A stretch of DNA of 64,000 bases from an uncultured Bacilli bacterium (GTDB lineage: Bacteria > Bacillota_I > Bacilli_A > RF39 > UBA660). Positions 55,824 through 63,573 of this stretch are shown one piece after another. The position numbers were made by a program, and so were the translations under genes. Below the pieces are notes generated by a model. It searched no databases. It was not told where the DNA came from and worked only from the letters and a program-made list of their open reading frames with translations. The DNA lies in assembly GCA_944358375.1 (NCBI GenBank), contig CALVQT010000001.1, positions 62,001 to 126,000 on the forward strand, in the 5' to 3' direction. Every line of letters starts with the position of its first letter. Position 1 is the first letter of the stretch.

Positions 55824-56632
55824 TGTTCGCAGGTGTAGAAATATTAATTGTTGGAATTATATTATTATTGTTATTTGCATATAATGGTGCATTTAATTTT
55901 AATAAATTTGTTGAAGATAATAAGATATTGTTTTCAAAATTAAAAGAGAGCAATTACGAGTTTTATTTAAGAAGTCAATATGGAGATAATGTTGATATTA
56001 ATGCAAGATATCAAAAAAGGGTTAAATCTGCAATTATTGCATTTATAGTTGGACTTATTGTATTAATTACAAGTAATATTAATCTTAATTTTGCCATTAA
56101 AATTATAATAGTTATAGGTTTTGCATATATAGTATTTAAAGATGATTATAACAAAGTAAAAAATAGTTATAAGAAGAATATGCATAATATTAATTTACAA
56201 TTGCCATACTATTTAAAGAGCTTAGAAATATTAATTCAACATTATACTGTACCAGTTGCAATCACTAAAAGTATTGAAACTGCACCTGAAATGTTTAAGC
56301 CTGGTCTTAGAGACTTAATTGCAGCAATTGATGCAGGTGATTCAACAATAGAACCTTATATGGAATTTGCCCGTAGATATCCTGTTAGAGATTCTATGAG
56401 GATGATGAGGCTTTTATATAGGCTAGGGCTTGGAAGTCAAGAGAGAAAGCAAGAACAATTAATAGTTTTTTCAAGAACAATATCTAATTTGCAGTCAAAA
56501 TCAAGGGAAACAAAATATAAAGAAAGATTAGATTCTATGGAAAAGAAAACTATGACAATGTTAATGTCAACTGGAGCAGGTGTTATGGTTTTATTATTAC
56601 TTTCAGTCCTTCAAATGTTTCAAAATGTCTAG
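55823..56632 (+). CDS. TadC-like type II secretion F domain membrane protein
   Basis: 269 residues: an N-terminal membrane segment, two central ones (AIIAFIVGLIVLITSNINLN, FAIKIIIVIGFAYIVF), the T2SSF part LPYYLKSLEILIQHYTVPVAI with DAGDSTIEPYMEFARRYPV, and a final membrane helix. It is the second half of the platform. The start overlaps the TadB stop (TAATG). A dedicated promoter for a small pilin gene follows after its end. Confidence 0.85.
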   Translation: MFAGVEILIVGIILLLLFAYNGAFNFNKFVEDNKILFSKLKESNYEFYLRSQYGDNVDINARYQKRVKSAIIAFIVGLIVLITSNINLNFAIKIIIVIGFAYIVFKDDYNKVKNSYKKNMHNINLQLPYYLKSLEILIQHYTVPVAITKSIETAPEMFKPGLRDLIAAIDAGDSTIEPYMEFARRYPVRDSMRMMRLLYRLGLGSQERKQEQLIVFSRTISNLQSKSRETKYKERLDSMEKKTMTMLMSTGAGVMVLLLLSVLQMFQNV

Positions 56633-56663
56633 ACAAGGGCTTTACATTTATAATTGTAAAATC

Positions 56664-56692
56664 TTGCAAGAATAATTAGTTTATTGTATAAT
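56664..56692 (+). promoter_or_regulatory. strong promoter of the small pilin gene
   Basis: TTGCAA (56664-56669), 17 bases, TATAAT (56687-56692), 44 bases ahead of ATG 56736. It stands inside the Tad-like locus and points to extra transcription of the one gene after it. Confidence 0.75.
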
Positions 56693-56735
56693 TTAATTGT
56701 AAAAATAAAGAATGTATGAATGAGAGGAGAAAAAA

Positions 56736-56987
56736 ATGAAAGAGGCTACTGGAGAATTAAATATGACAGTAATCACAGTTGTTGCAATTGCAGCTATAGG
56801 TATGCTATTTTATACATTTATATGGCCTATGATTCAAGGTAGAATAGTACAAACAACATGTGATGCTATGGGAAATAATTATGTAGCAGAAAAAGCAGAT
56901 GGTCAATGTGCTTCGGATTGTTTTTCTGCACAAGAAGATGATGCAGGTGGATCAACTTGGTGTTGTTGTCCAAATGATGAAAACTAA
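56736..56987 (+). CDS. small Flp-type pilin candidate (major subunit)
   Basis: 83 residues: MKEATGELNMTVITVVAI is a short polar start with a Glu and then a hydrophobic helix (TVITVVAIAAIGMLFYTFIW), the form of Flp pilins; the short head contains six Cys, including CASDC and WCCCP near the end. Flp pilins of Tad systems are small like this. The gene has its own consensus promoter and terminator and a perfect AGAGGAG site, unlike its neighbours, which suits the most abundant subunit. The Cys-rich head suggests disulfides or metal; a prepilin peptidase gene was not found. Confidence 0.65.
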   Translation: MKEATGELNMTVITVVAIAAIGMLFYTFIWPMIQGRIVQTTCDAMGNNYVAEKADGQCASDCFSAQEDDAGGSTWCCCPNDEN

Positions 56988-57011
56988 AAAGCACTTTTAA
57001 GTGCTCTTTTA
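56988..57011 (+). terminator. terminator of the small pilin gene
   Basis: AAAGCACT (56988-56995) pairs with AGTGCT (57000-57005) around TTTA, with CTTTT after it. Confidence 0.65.
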
Positions 57012-57036
57012 CTATTAATAAAGAGGGAATGATGTA

Positions 57037-57573
57037 ATGAGAGAGTCAATAGGTGGAACTTGGTTAACTGGTATAGTTATAACTTTTTTAGCTTTATTTG
57101 CTGGATTTTTAGCATATTCAATTAGTTATACTAAAGCATTTAGAGTTAAAGATAGAATTATACAAATTATTGAAGAAAACGAAGGATTTACAATGGCACA
57201 TAATACACTTGAAAATAGACTTGATAATGTTATGAATGCATCAGAAGATGCATTGATTGTTAATGGAAGTGCAGAGGCAGAAATTTTTAATTTTATTCAA
57301 AATATTGGTTATAATTATAGCACTAATATAACTTGCGATAACAATATTTATGATACTTCTAAGTATGGTTATTGTATTGAAAAACATTGTGTAAATTCAG
57401 CAAACGTTGATAAAGTATACTATAAAGTTACTTCATATATATCATTACAAATTCCTGTTATTAGTATTACAGTTCAAATACCTATTACTGGTGAAACTAC
57501 AACACTTTATCATGATAGTACTGGTATGCAAAATGGTGATCCGGATCATCATTGCTTTAACGAAATTGAATAG
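57037..57573 (+). CDS. pilin-like membrane protein (TadE/TadF-like)
   Basis: 178 residues: MRESIGGTWLTGIVITFLAL is a short polar start with the M-R-E-S-x-G pattern and a hydrophobic helix, followed by FAGFLAYSISYTKAFRVKDR and an extracellular domain with Cys (TCDNN, YGYCIEKHCV, HHCFNEIE). The size and one membrane helix match minor pilins. It starts after AAGAGGGAATGATGTA, not far behind the major pilin terminator, and is followed by the TadZ-like gene with a 24-base gap. It may be a minor subunit or base protein. Confidence 0.6.
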   Translation: MRESIGGTWLTGIVITFLALFAGFLAYSISYTKAFRVKDRIIQIIEENEGFTMAHNTLENRLDNVMNASEDALIVNGSAEAEIFNFIQNIGYNYSTNITCDNNIYDTSKYGYCIEKHCVNSANVDKVYYKVTSYISLQIPVISITVQIPITGETTTLYHDSTGMQNGDPDHHCFNEIE

Positions 57574-57597
57574 TAATTACATCAAGGAGGGATTTAA

Positions 57598-58542
57598 ATG
57601 AATGTAATGATTTATAATAAATATAAAGAATTACTAATAGGACTTAATTTAGAAGTTATGAAGACCATGGAGGGTGTTTATAATGTAGATGAAATAATTG
57701 ATACATTTACTAATTTTTATTATGACAAAATGATATTAGATATTACTGCAATTAGAGATTATCAAAATACTGATAATCTTCAAAAATTAGCAATGAATAT
57801 TAATATGGAAAATGTTATATTATTATTGGATGATAACCCTGAAACTGATTCTAAAGCTTATTTATCAAAATTAATATCATTAGGAATATATAATTTTACT
57901 AGAAATGCTGAAGGAATTAATTATTTATTAGTTCATCCGCATACTTATAAAGATGTTGTTAACATTCATAATATCCAAGATATTGAAACTCAACAAACCG
58001 TAATAAATAATACTATTAATGTATCAGCTGGTGAGAGTAGGATTAAGATAATTGGTGTTAAAAATGTAACTAACCATGCTGGAGCCACTACATTTATATA
58101 TATGCTGCTAAAGGTATTATCAACATATAAAAGTGTCACAGCATTAGAAGTTAATAAAGTAGATTTTTTATATTTTAATCATGATAATATGAGTAGTACT
58201 ACATCTAATGATTTATTAAAAGAGATTATGAAAAGGCAAGGTTTTAATATAATACTTTTAGACTTGAATGATTATGAAGATATAGATATATGTACAGATG
58301 TAATATATTTATTTGAACCATCTACTATTATGATGAATAAAGTTTTAAGAAAAAACAAAAATATTTTAGAAACGTTAAAGAATAAAAAAGTAATATTAAA
58401 TAAATGTGTTTTAAATAGTTCAGATATAGCTACATTTGAATATGAAACAAAATTAAGTTTATATGCAACTATTCCACCTCTTGATGAGAGACAAAATGAT
58501 TTTCCTCAATTAAAAGCATTGGTGGACAAATTAGGTTTATAA
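57598..58542 (+). CDS. TadZ/CpaE-like protein with degenerate ATP loop
   Basis: TadZ places Tad pili at a cell pole through a receiver-like domain and a ParA-like domain. Here 314 residues: an N-terminal part like a response-regulator fold (ILDITAIRDYQNTDN, VILLLDDNPETDSKAYL, LGIYNFTRNAEGINYL), then a ParA-like region with KIIGVKNVTNHAGATTFIY in place of the Walker A motif KGGVGKTT: the Lys and the GxGKT are mostly lost. Later ILLDLNDYEDIDICTDVIY resembles the Walker B strand. So it probably binds nucleotide weakly or not at all, as known for several TadZ proteins. Starts after AAGGAGGG. Confidence 0.75.
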   Translation: MNVMIYNKYKELLIGLNLEVMKTMEGVYNVDEIIDTFTNFYYDKMILDITAIRDYQNTDNLQKLAMNINMENVILLLDDNPETDSKAYLSKLISLGIYNFTRNAEGINYLLVHPHTYKDVVNIHNIQDIETQQTVINNTINVSAGESRIKIIGVKNVTNHAGATTFIYMLLKVLSTYKSVTALEVNKVDFLYFNHDNMSSTTSNDLLKEIMKRQGFNIILLDLNDYEDIDICTDVIYLFEPSTIMMNKVLRKNKNILETLKNKKVILNKCVLNSSDIATFEYETKLSLYATIPPLDERQNDFPQLKALVDKLGL

Positions 58543-58564
58543 TGCGTAAATTATCAATAAATTG

Positions 58565-58589
58565 TTGACAAAATGTATTAAATTATATT
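58565..58589 (+). promoter_or_regulatory. possible promoter before the VirB2-like gene
   Basis: A perfect -35 TTGACA lies at 58565-58570 in the gap, with AT-rich -10 candidates near 58584-58591, but none at the ideal 17-base spacing. The ATG lies at 58619 behind GAAGGAGATGC. Confidence 0.4.
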
Positions 58590-58618
58590 AAAATTTATGT
58601 AGTGAAGGAGATGCAAAA

Positions 58619-58987
58619 ATGATAGATATGTTTACTTTATTAGATACATATTCTGATATGGAAGGACTTTGTGAAGGATTAGCACCTGTTCTTAGAATTG
58701 TAGGTATTGCTTTAAAACTTATACAATATGCTGTGCCAATTTTATTAATAGTATATGGCGGAATTGATTTTGCTAAAGCTACTATTGGTAAAGATGAGAA
58801 TAAAATCAAAGAAGCTCAAAATTTATTTTTAAAAAGAGCAATCGTAGCTGTGTGTGTATTTTTAATTATGCCAATCGTTTCAGTTTTAATGACTGTTGTA
58901 TCTGGTGATGGATACAAAGATTGTATGGATTGTATAAAAAATCCATTTGGTTCTGAGTGTGAATCTATTGTAGAAACTATAGATTAA
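58619..58987 (+). CDS. VirB2/TrbC-like two-helix pilin-type protein
   Basis: 122 residues: a short head (with CEGLAPVLRIVG), a first membrane helix VGIALKLIQYAVPILLIVYG, the loop GGIDFAKATIGKDENKIKEAQN with an amphipathic helix, a second membrane helix AIVAVCVFLIMPIVSVL, and a polar tail with three Cys (DCMDCIKNPFGSEC). This two-helix hairpin, with the GGIDF start of the loop, resembles pilins of type IV secretion (VirB2/TrbC, T4SS_pilin), an unexpected partner for a Tad locus. It appears to have its own promoter and a strong terminator. It may also be an unrelated membrane-pore protein. Confidence 0.6.
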   Translation: MIDMFTLLDTYSDMEGLCEGLAPVLRIVGIALKLIQYAVPILLIVYGGIDFAKATIGKDENKIKEAQNLFLKRAIVAVCVFLIMPIVSVLMTVVSGDGYKDCMDCIKNPFGSECESIVETID

Positions 58988-59011
58988 AGATAACAGTTGT
59001 TATCTTTTTTT
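58986..59011 (+). terminator. terminator at the end of the Tad-like locus
   Basis: AAAGATAA (58986-58993) and TTATCTTT (59000-59007) around CAGTTG, then a T-run reaching 59011. Confidence 0.8.
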
Positions 59012-59017
59012 ATACAT

Positions 59018-59046
59018 TTGATTTTAAATGTGGAAAATGTTATAAT
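59018..59046 (+). promoter_or_regulatory. promoter giving a leaderless LtaS-like mRNA
   Basis: TTGATT (59018-59023), 17 bases, TATAAT (59041-59046); GTG 59055 lies 8 bases later, at the expected RNA start. No Shine-Dalgarno is in between. Confidence 0.65.
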
Positions 59047-59054
59047 TATCAATA

Positions 59055-61085
59055 GTGGTTAATATGAAAAATAATATTAATTTTTTTAGAACTATCAAAC
59101 AGTTTACTATAGAATATATTTCTAAAAATAAATTATTTTTTTTCTATGCTATTTTATCTATATTAGTTTGCATATTACTTAGAATAGTTACAATTGGTTT
59201 TGGTATATATTTAAATGCTTTTATAATAGATTTATCATTTATAATATTTTTGGGTTTATTGGGTTATTTGTTTAAGCCAAAAGATAGATATATATATTAT
59301 TTATTATTATTAATTTTTATAAGCATTTTATCTATTGCTAATACAATTTATTATGAATTTTATCAATCATTTATTTCTATTAATTTGATTTCAACTGCAA
59401 GTATGATATCAAAAGTTAATGCATCATTATTTGATAAAATACATTTAAGTCAATTTATATACATAATATTTCCTATATCATATATGTACATATATAAGAA
59501 AGTAAATACAAAAAATTATTTAGATAAATTTGAAAACTATGAAATAAAATATAATATATTAAAAAAAATATTAAGTGTATTTATATTTATTGTATTATAT
59601 TTAATTATATCTATATCAATAAATGATACTAAAATATTAGACAATCAGTTTAATAGAGGATACATTGTAAAAAAATATGGATTATTTTTGTATACCATAA
59701 ATGACATTTTTCATAGTGTTGATTTTGATTATCAAGAATCTTACGATAAAGCAGCTTATTCATATAGACAATATTATTCTTGTAAATGGGAAAAAGATAA
59801 AAAAACTAACGATTATACTAACATATTTAAAGGAAAGAATTTATTATTTATACATGCTGAGAGTATACAAAACTTTTTAATAGATTTGAAAATAAATGGT
59901 AAAGAAGTAACTCCCAATTTAAATGATTTTGTAGAAGATGGACTTTATTTTAGTAAATTTTATCCGCAACCTAGCGTAGGAACTTCATCAGATACAGAAT
60001 TTACATTACTTACTGGTTTAATGCCATCATCTAAAGGAACTATATTTGTTAATTATTATGATAGAAAATATTATGCTATGCCACAATATTTTAATAAATT
60101 AGGATATTACACATTTAGTATGCATGCAAATGATAGAAATTATTGGAATAGGGCAGTTATGCATGAAAAATTAGGTTATCAAGATTTTTTTGCATCAGAA
60201 AGTTATGATATTCCAACTAGTATTAATGATAAAAATTATATTGGACTTGGTTTAAGTGATAATGAGTTTTTTAAGCAATCAATTTCTAAATTGCAGAATA
60301 TAAAAGATAAAAATATTCCATTTTTTGGAACAATAATAACTTTATCTAATCATTCTCCATTTAATGATATAGAAAAGTATGGTGAATTTGATGTAACATT
60401 AGAATATGAATATGAAAATGAATATGGTAAAATAATTAAAGATACTAGAAATTATTTAGAAGGAACAAAAATGGGTAATTATTTAAAATCAGCCCATTAT
60501 GCAGATCAAGCGTTTGGCAACTTTATTGATATGTTAAAAGACACAAATATCTTAGATAACACTATAATTATATTTTATGGTGATCATGAGGCTAAATTAC
60601 CCAAAAATGACTTTGATATATTATATAATTATGATCCAATCAATGATTCTATTAAGGATGAGGATGAGCCAACGTATATAAATATAGATAATTATTATTA
60701 TGATTTAATTAAAAATACTCCATTTATAATATGGTCAAATGAAATAGATTTAAGTGCTAATATTAATGAAACAATGGGAATGTATGATGTATTACCTACT
60801 ATTGCAAATATGTTTGGTTTTGAAGAAAAATACTCTTTAGGGCATGATATATTTAATGATGATGAAAATATAGTAGTATTTCCTAATGGGAATATAATAA
60901 CAGATAAAATTTATTATAATTATTTGAATAAAGAATATATTACATTGGATAATATTCCAATTAAAGATGATTATATTAACGAAATAACTGAGTATGCTGA
61001 TACTATATTAGAAATATCCAATGGAATAGTAATATATGATTTAATTGAAAAAGAAAAGGAGAATGTAGGTAGTTGTGAAAAATAA
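59055..61085 (+). CDS. LtaS-like lipoteichoic acid synthase/sulfatase family protein
   Basis: Polymerises glycerol phosphate or transfers a phospho-group from phosphatidylglycerol on the outer face of the membrane. Five membrane segments (to about residue 195), then the alkaline phosphatase-fold domain: NLLFIHAESIQNFL with the metal Glu, QPSVGTSSDTEFTLLTG with the nucleophile Thr (T310), FSMHANDRNYWNR, FGTIITLSNHSPF and IIFYGDHEAKLP. 676 residues is normal for LtaS. Starts are GTG 59055 or ATG 59064: the first sits at the predicted transcript start, without a ribosome site. Its end overlaps the next gene by 11 bases. It links with the lipid kinase at 10.5 kb, which would recycle diacylglycerol. 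Confidence 0.9.
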   Translation: MVNMKNNINFFRTIKQFTIEYISKNKLFFFYAILSILVCILLRIVTIGFGIYLNAFIIDLSFIIFLGLLGYLFKPKDRYIYYLLLLIFISILSIANTIYYEFYQSFISINLISTASMISKVNASLFDKIHLSQFIYIIFPISYMYIYKKVNTKNYLDKFENYEIKYNILKKILSVFIFIVLYLIISISINDTKILDNQFNRGYIVKKYGLFLYTINDIFHSVDFDYQESYDKAAYSYRQYYSCKWEKDKKTNDYTNIFKGKNLLFIHAESIQNFLIDLKINGKEVTPNLNDFVEDGLYFSKFYPQPSVGTSSDTEFTLLTGLMPSSKGTIFVNYYDRKYYAMPQYFNKLGYYTFSMHANDRNYWNRAVMHEKLGYQDFFASESYDIPTSINDKNYIGLGLSDNEFFKQSISKLQNIKDKNIPFFGTIITLSNHSPFNDIEKYGEFDVTLEYEYENEYGKIIKDTRNYLEGTKMGNYLKSAHYADQAFGNFIDMLKDTNILDNTIIIFYGDHEAKLPKNDFDILYNYDPINDSIKDEDEPTYINIDNYYYDLIKNTPFIIWSNEIDLSANINETMGMYDVLPTIANMFGFEEKYSLGHDIFNDDENIVVFPNGNIITDKIYYNYLNKEYITLDNIPIKDDYINEITEYADTILEISNGIVIYDLIEKEKENVGSCEK

Positions 61086-61671
61086 AATTATATTTATTTT
61101 AGTGGGAATAATATTATTTGGTATACTGTTTTATAATTTATATAACGATTTTATTAAAGATAATTCATATAATAAAATAGAATCTTCAATTGATTTATAT
61201 GGTTATACTTTAAGTAATACTGATACTAAATTATATGAAGAAAAGTTTGAAGAATTAGAAGATATTTTAAAATTTAATAATATAGATTTTGAAAGTTATG
61301 CTAAGATAATATCAGAATTATTTGTAATAGATGTATTTAATCTAGATAATAAAGTAGCATCTACAGATATTGGGGGATTGGAGTTTATTCATAGTGATTT
61401 AAAAGATAATTTTAAGGAAAATATGGGTGCTACACTTTATAAAAATATTGAGGTAAATTTAGATGGAAATAGAAAACAAGAGTTACCCACTGTTGATAGT
61501 ATTAGTGTTGATAACATATTTAAAACTATATATAATTATAAAGATAAAGAATATGAATCATATATAATAGATTTATCTTGGAAATATAAAAAAGACTATG
61601 GATATCAAGATAAAATAAAATTAACTCTAATAAACGATAATAATAAACTATATATAGTTAAGGGCGAATAA
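61075..61671 (+). CDS. membrane-anchored exported protein of unknown function
   Basis: 198 residues starting with GTG 61075 (overlapping the end of the LtaS-like gene): an N-terminal membrane segment (IIFILVGIILFGILFYNLY), then an extracellular domain of mixed helix and strand, with SYAKIISELFVIDVFNLDN, VASTDIGGLEFIHSDLKDNF and YIIDLSWKYKKDYGYQDKI. I recognise no family. Its position suggests that it helps the LtaS-like enzyme. Its C-terminus runs to 61671, seven bases before a convergent gene, with a shared hairpin there. Confidence 0.6.
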   Translation: MKNKIIFILVGIILFGILFYNLYNDFIKDNSYNKIESSIDLYGYTLSNTDTKLYEEKFEELEDILKFNNIDFESYAKIISELFVIDVFNLDNKVASTDIGGLEFIHSDLKDNFKENMGATLYKNIEVNLDGNRKQELPTVDSISVDNIFKTIYNYKDKEYESYIIDLSWKYKKDYGYQDKIKLTLINDNNKLYIVKGE

Positions 61672-61672
61672 A

Positions 61673-61716
61673 AAGTATTATACACTAGGTGTACTAGTTA
61701 TAATACTTCTTTTTTT
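61673..61716. terminator. long hairpin terminator shared with the convergent LCP gene end
   Basis: AAGTATTATA (61673-61682) and TATAATACTT (61699-61708) pair, extended inward by ACTAG (61684-61688) and CTAGT (61694-61698): 15 base pairs with one bulged C and a five-base loop. On the plus strand TCTTTTTTT follows. The right arm codes for the last residues of the LCP protein on the minus strand. Confidence 0.8.
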
Positions 61717-63573
61717 AACATATATTGTAATACTATCTAATTCTTGAATAATTGTATCAACATGTTCTTTTTGTTTAACAAAGTAATAATCATCATAATT
61801 AGTTGTATTTATTGTTTCATTTGTATCATAATTTATTAAATTTAATTTTAATTTATTTTCTTCTGCATAGTCTTTAATTTGGTTTATTGATAAATTTGAT
61901 AAATTTTTTAAAGTAGTTACATTTGTTATATTAAAGTTACCGCTTCCAATAATATTGTTTTCATATTGTTTATTTAAATCAAATGATATTGATTTAATAG
62001 CATTAATTTTATTTTTACCCAAGACAGTATTTATTTCTTCTTTAATTGCATTTATACTTTCTTGATAAGGTAGAGTAACTGCTGGATAACTTTTAGATGA
62101 AGTTTCATATATCATGCCATATGCATTTTTTCCTGATAATTGCATTCTTTGTATGTTTATTAAGTTAGTTCCTTCAGATATAACGATTGATTTACCTAAA
62201 TTATATAGTTCTAATATATCTTGTGTTTCTACATTAGTTTGAAAGTTTTTATTTATTTTTTCCATTATTTCTATTGCTTGATTTGGATCTTTTAATTTAG
62301 TTACTGCATTTAATATTCCCATTATAACTTTCATTTGATTTTTTCCTCTTACAAAGTCATTTCTAGTTCCCGAATTATAAGTAGGGCAATATTTAGCCAT
62401 CTGACGTCCTGCAGAACTTCCATCATTAGGCTTATGTCTGTTTCTTGCTAATGCTAAGGCTTGTTCTCCATTTAAATGTTGATACCCTTCTTTAACATAT
62501 ACAGTATTGTTACCCCATTTTCTTGAACTATTTTGTTCACAAAAAGAATATTCTACATCGATATCTATTCCTCCAACTGCATTTACTAAATCAACAATTC
62601 CTTTAAAATTTACTTTTGCATAATAATCAATATCTACATCAAATAAATTTTCAATAGTTGAAACTGCACAGCTTGATGAACTTCCCCATGTAGTAGTATT
62701 TATTCTTCTAAATTTTCCATTACTACAAGCAGTTTTTAAATACATGTCTCTAGGTACAGATGTAAGAGTTGCATTTAATGTTTTTGGATTAAACGATACT
62801 AGCAGTAAAACATCTGCATTATACCCAGAAGTAACTCCATCTTTAGAAGAATCAACGCCAATTAATAACATATTAAATGGGTTAGTTAATGTTGAATTTT
62901 GAGTTTTTATGTCTTCTTGATTGTCATTAAATTCTTTAGATTCAGTATATAAAACTTTAGTTTCTTTTTCTATATTTTCATAATCTTCTAATGAGGAAAA
63001 CATATCTATATAATTTGAACTAAAGAATGCAGCTGTTATATTTTCACTTTTCAATGCATTTAATAATTCAATAGTAGATTCATAATATACAATATCATTG
63101 TTATCTTCTAATTTAAGATTTTCTATTATAATATTTGGTAGTTGGTTACCTTCTATGTCTTTTTTATCTTTTATGATACCTATTTTAGCATTATTTAAAT
63201 CTTTATAATCTTTTAATTTTAAATCATATGTTACAAGTGAAGAAGAGTATAAATTAGTTGTATTACTATATTCATTAAAAGTTTTATATATTTTATTTAG
63301 ATAATAAAATCCAGATATATTTAAAATATTTAATAAAATTATTATTATAAAAGGTATAAACATTTTATTAGTTTTAATATTTTTTCTTAATAAATAAAAT
63401 AATAATATAAATAGGTATAAGATTATTAATATCGCAAGAATTCTATATAGTGTAGCAAAGTTTTTGTATAATATTAAGGCATATGATAATAAGAAAAAAC
63501 TAATTATACTAATTATTAATAAAATAGAATCTAATATTGCTTTAATTTTATTCATTTTCCTTTTTTTCATCAT
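61678..63573 (-). CDS. LytR-CpsA-Psr (LCP) family wall glycopolymer transferase
   Basis: LCP enzymes attach teichoic acids or other polymers to peptidoglycan outside the cell. Three or four membrane segments at the start, a ~100-residue middle part, then the LCP domain: NPFNMLLIGVDSSKDG, YNADVLLLVSFNP, TLTSVPRDMYLK, FKGIVDLVNAVGGIDIDVEY, GYQHLNGEQALALARNRHK (the Arg-rich site) and GRQMAKYC. The lipid phosphate-binding Asp and Arg are present. 631 residues is longer than usual because of the added middle region. Several Cys (ACSNGK, SSSCAV, FCEQN) fit an oxidised outside. The start region is AT/Lys-rich, and ATG 63573 lies inside the upstream gene's end. Confidence 0.9.
   Translation of the reverse strand: MMKKRKMNKIKAILDSILLIISIISFFLLSYALILYKNFATLYRILAILIILYLFILLFYLLRKNIKTNKMFIPFIIIILLNILNISGFYYLNKIYKTFNEYSNTTNLYSSSLVTYDLKLKDYKDLNNAKIGIIKDKKDIEGNQLPNIIIENLKLEDNNDIVYYESTIELLNALKSENITAAFFSSNYIDMFSSLEDYENIEKETKVLYTESKEFNDNQEDIKTQNSTLTNPFNMLLIGVDSSKDGVTSGYNADVLLLVSFNPKTLNATLTSVPRDMYLKTACSNGKFRRINTTTWGSSSSCAVSTIENLFDVDIDYYAKVNFKGIVDLVNAVGGIDIDVEYSFCEQNSSRKWGNNTVYVKEGYQHLNGEQALALARNRHKPNDGSSAGRQMAKYCPTYNSGTRNDFVRGKNQMKVIMGILNAVTKLKDPNQAIEIMEKINKNFQTNVETQDILELYNLGKSIVISEGTNLINIQRMQLSGKNAYGMIYETSSKSYPAVTLPYQESINAIKEEINTVLGKNKINAIKSISFDLNKQYENNIIGSGNFNITNVTTLKNLSNLSINQIKDYAEENKLKLNLINYDTNETINTTNYDDYYFVKQKEHVDTIIQELDSITIYVKKRSIITSTPSV

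Noticed and set aside
57407..57601. Overlapping plus-strand frame at the end of the pilin-like gene
   Set aside because: Shadow of the gene at 57037 in another frame; no ribosome site and hydrophobic low-complexity content.
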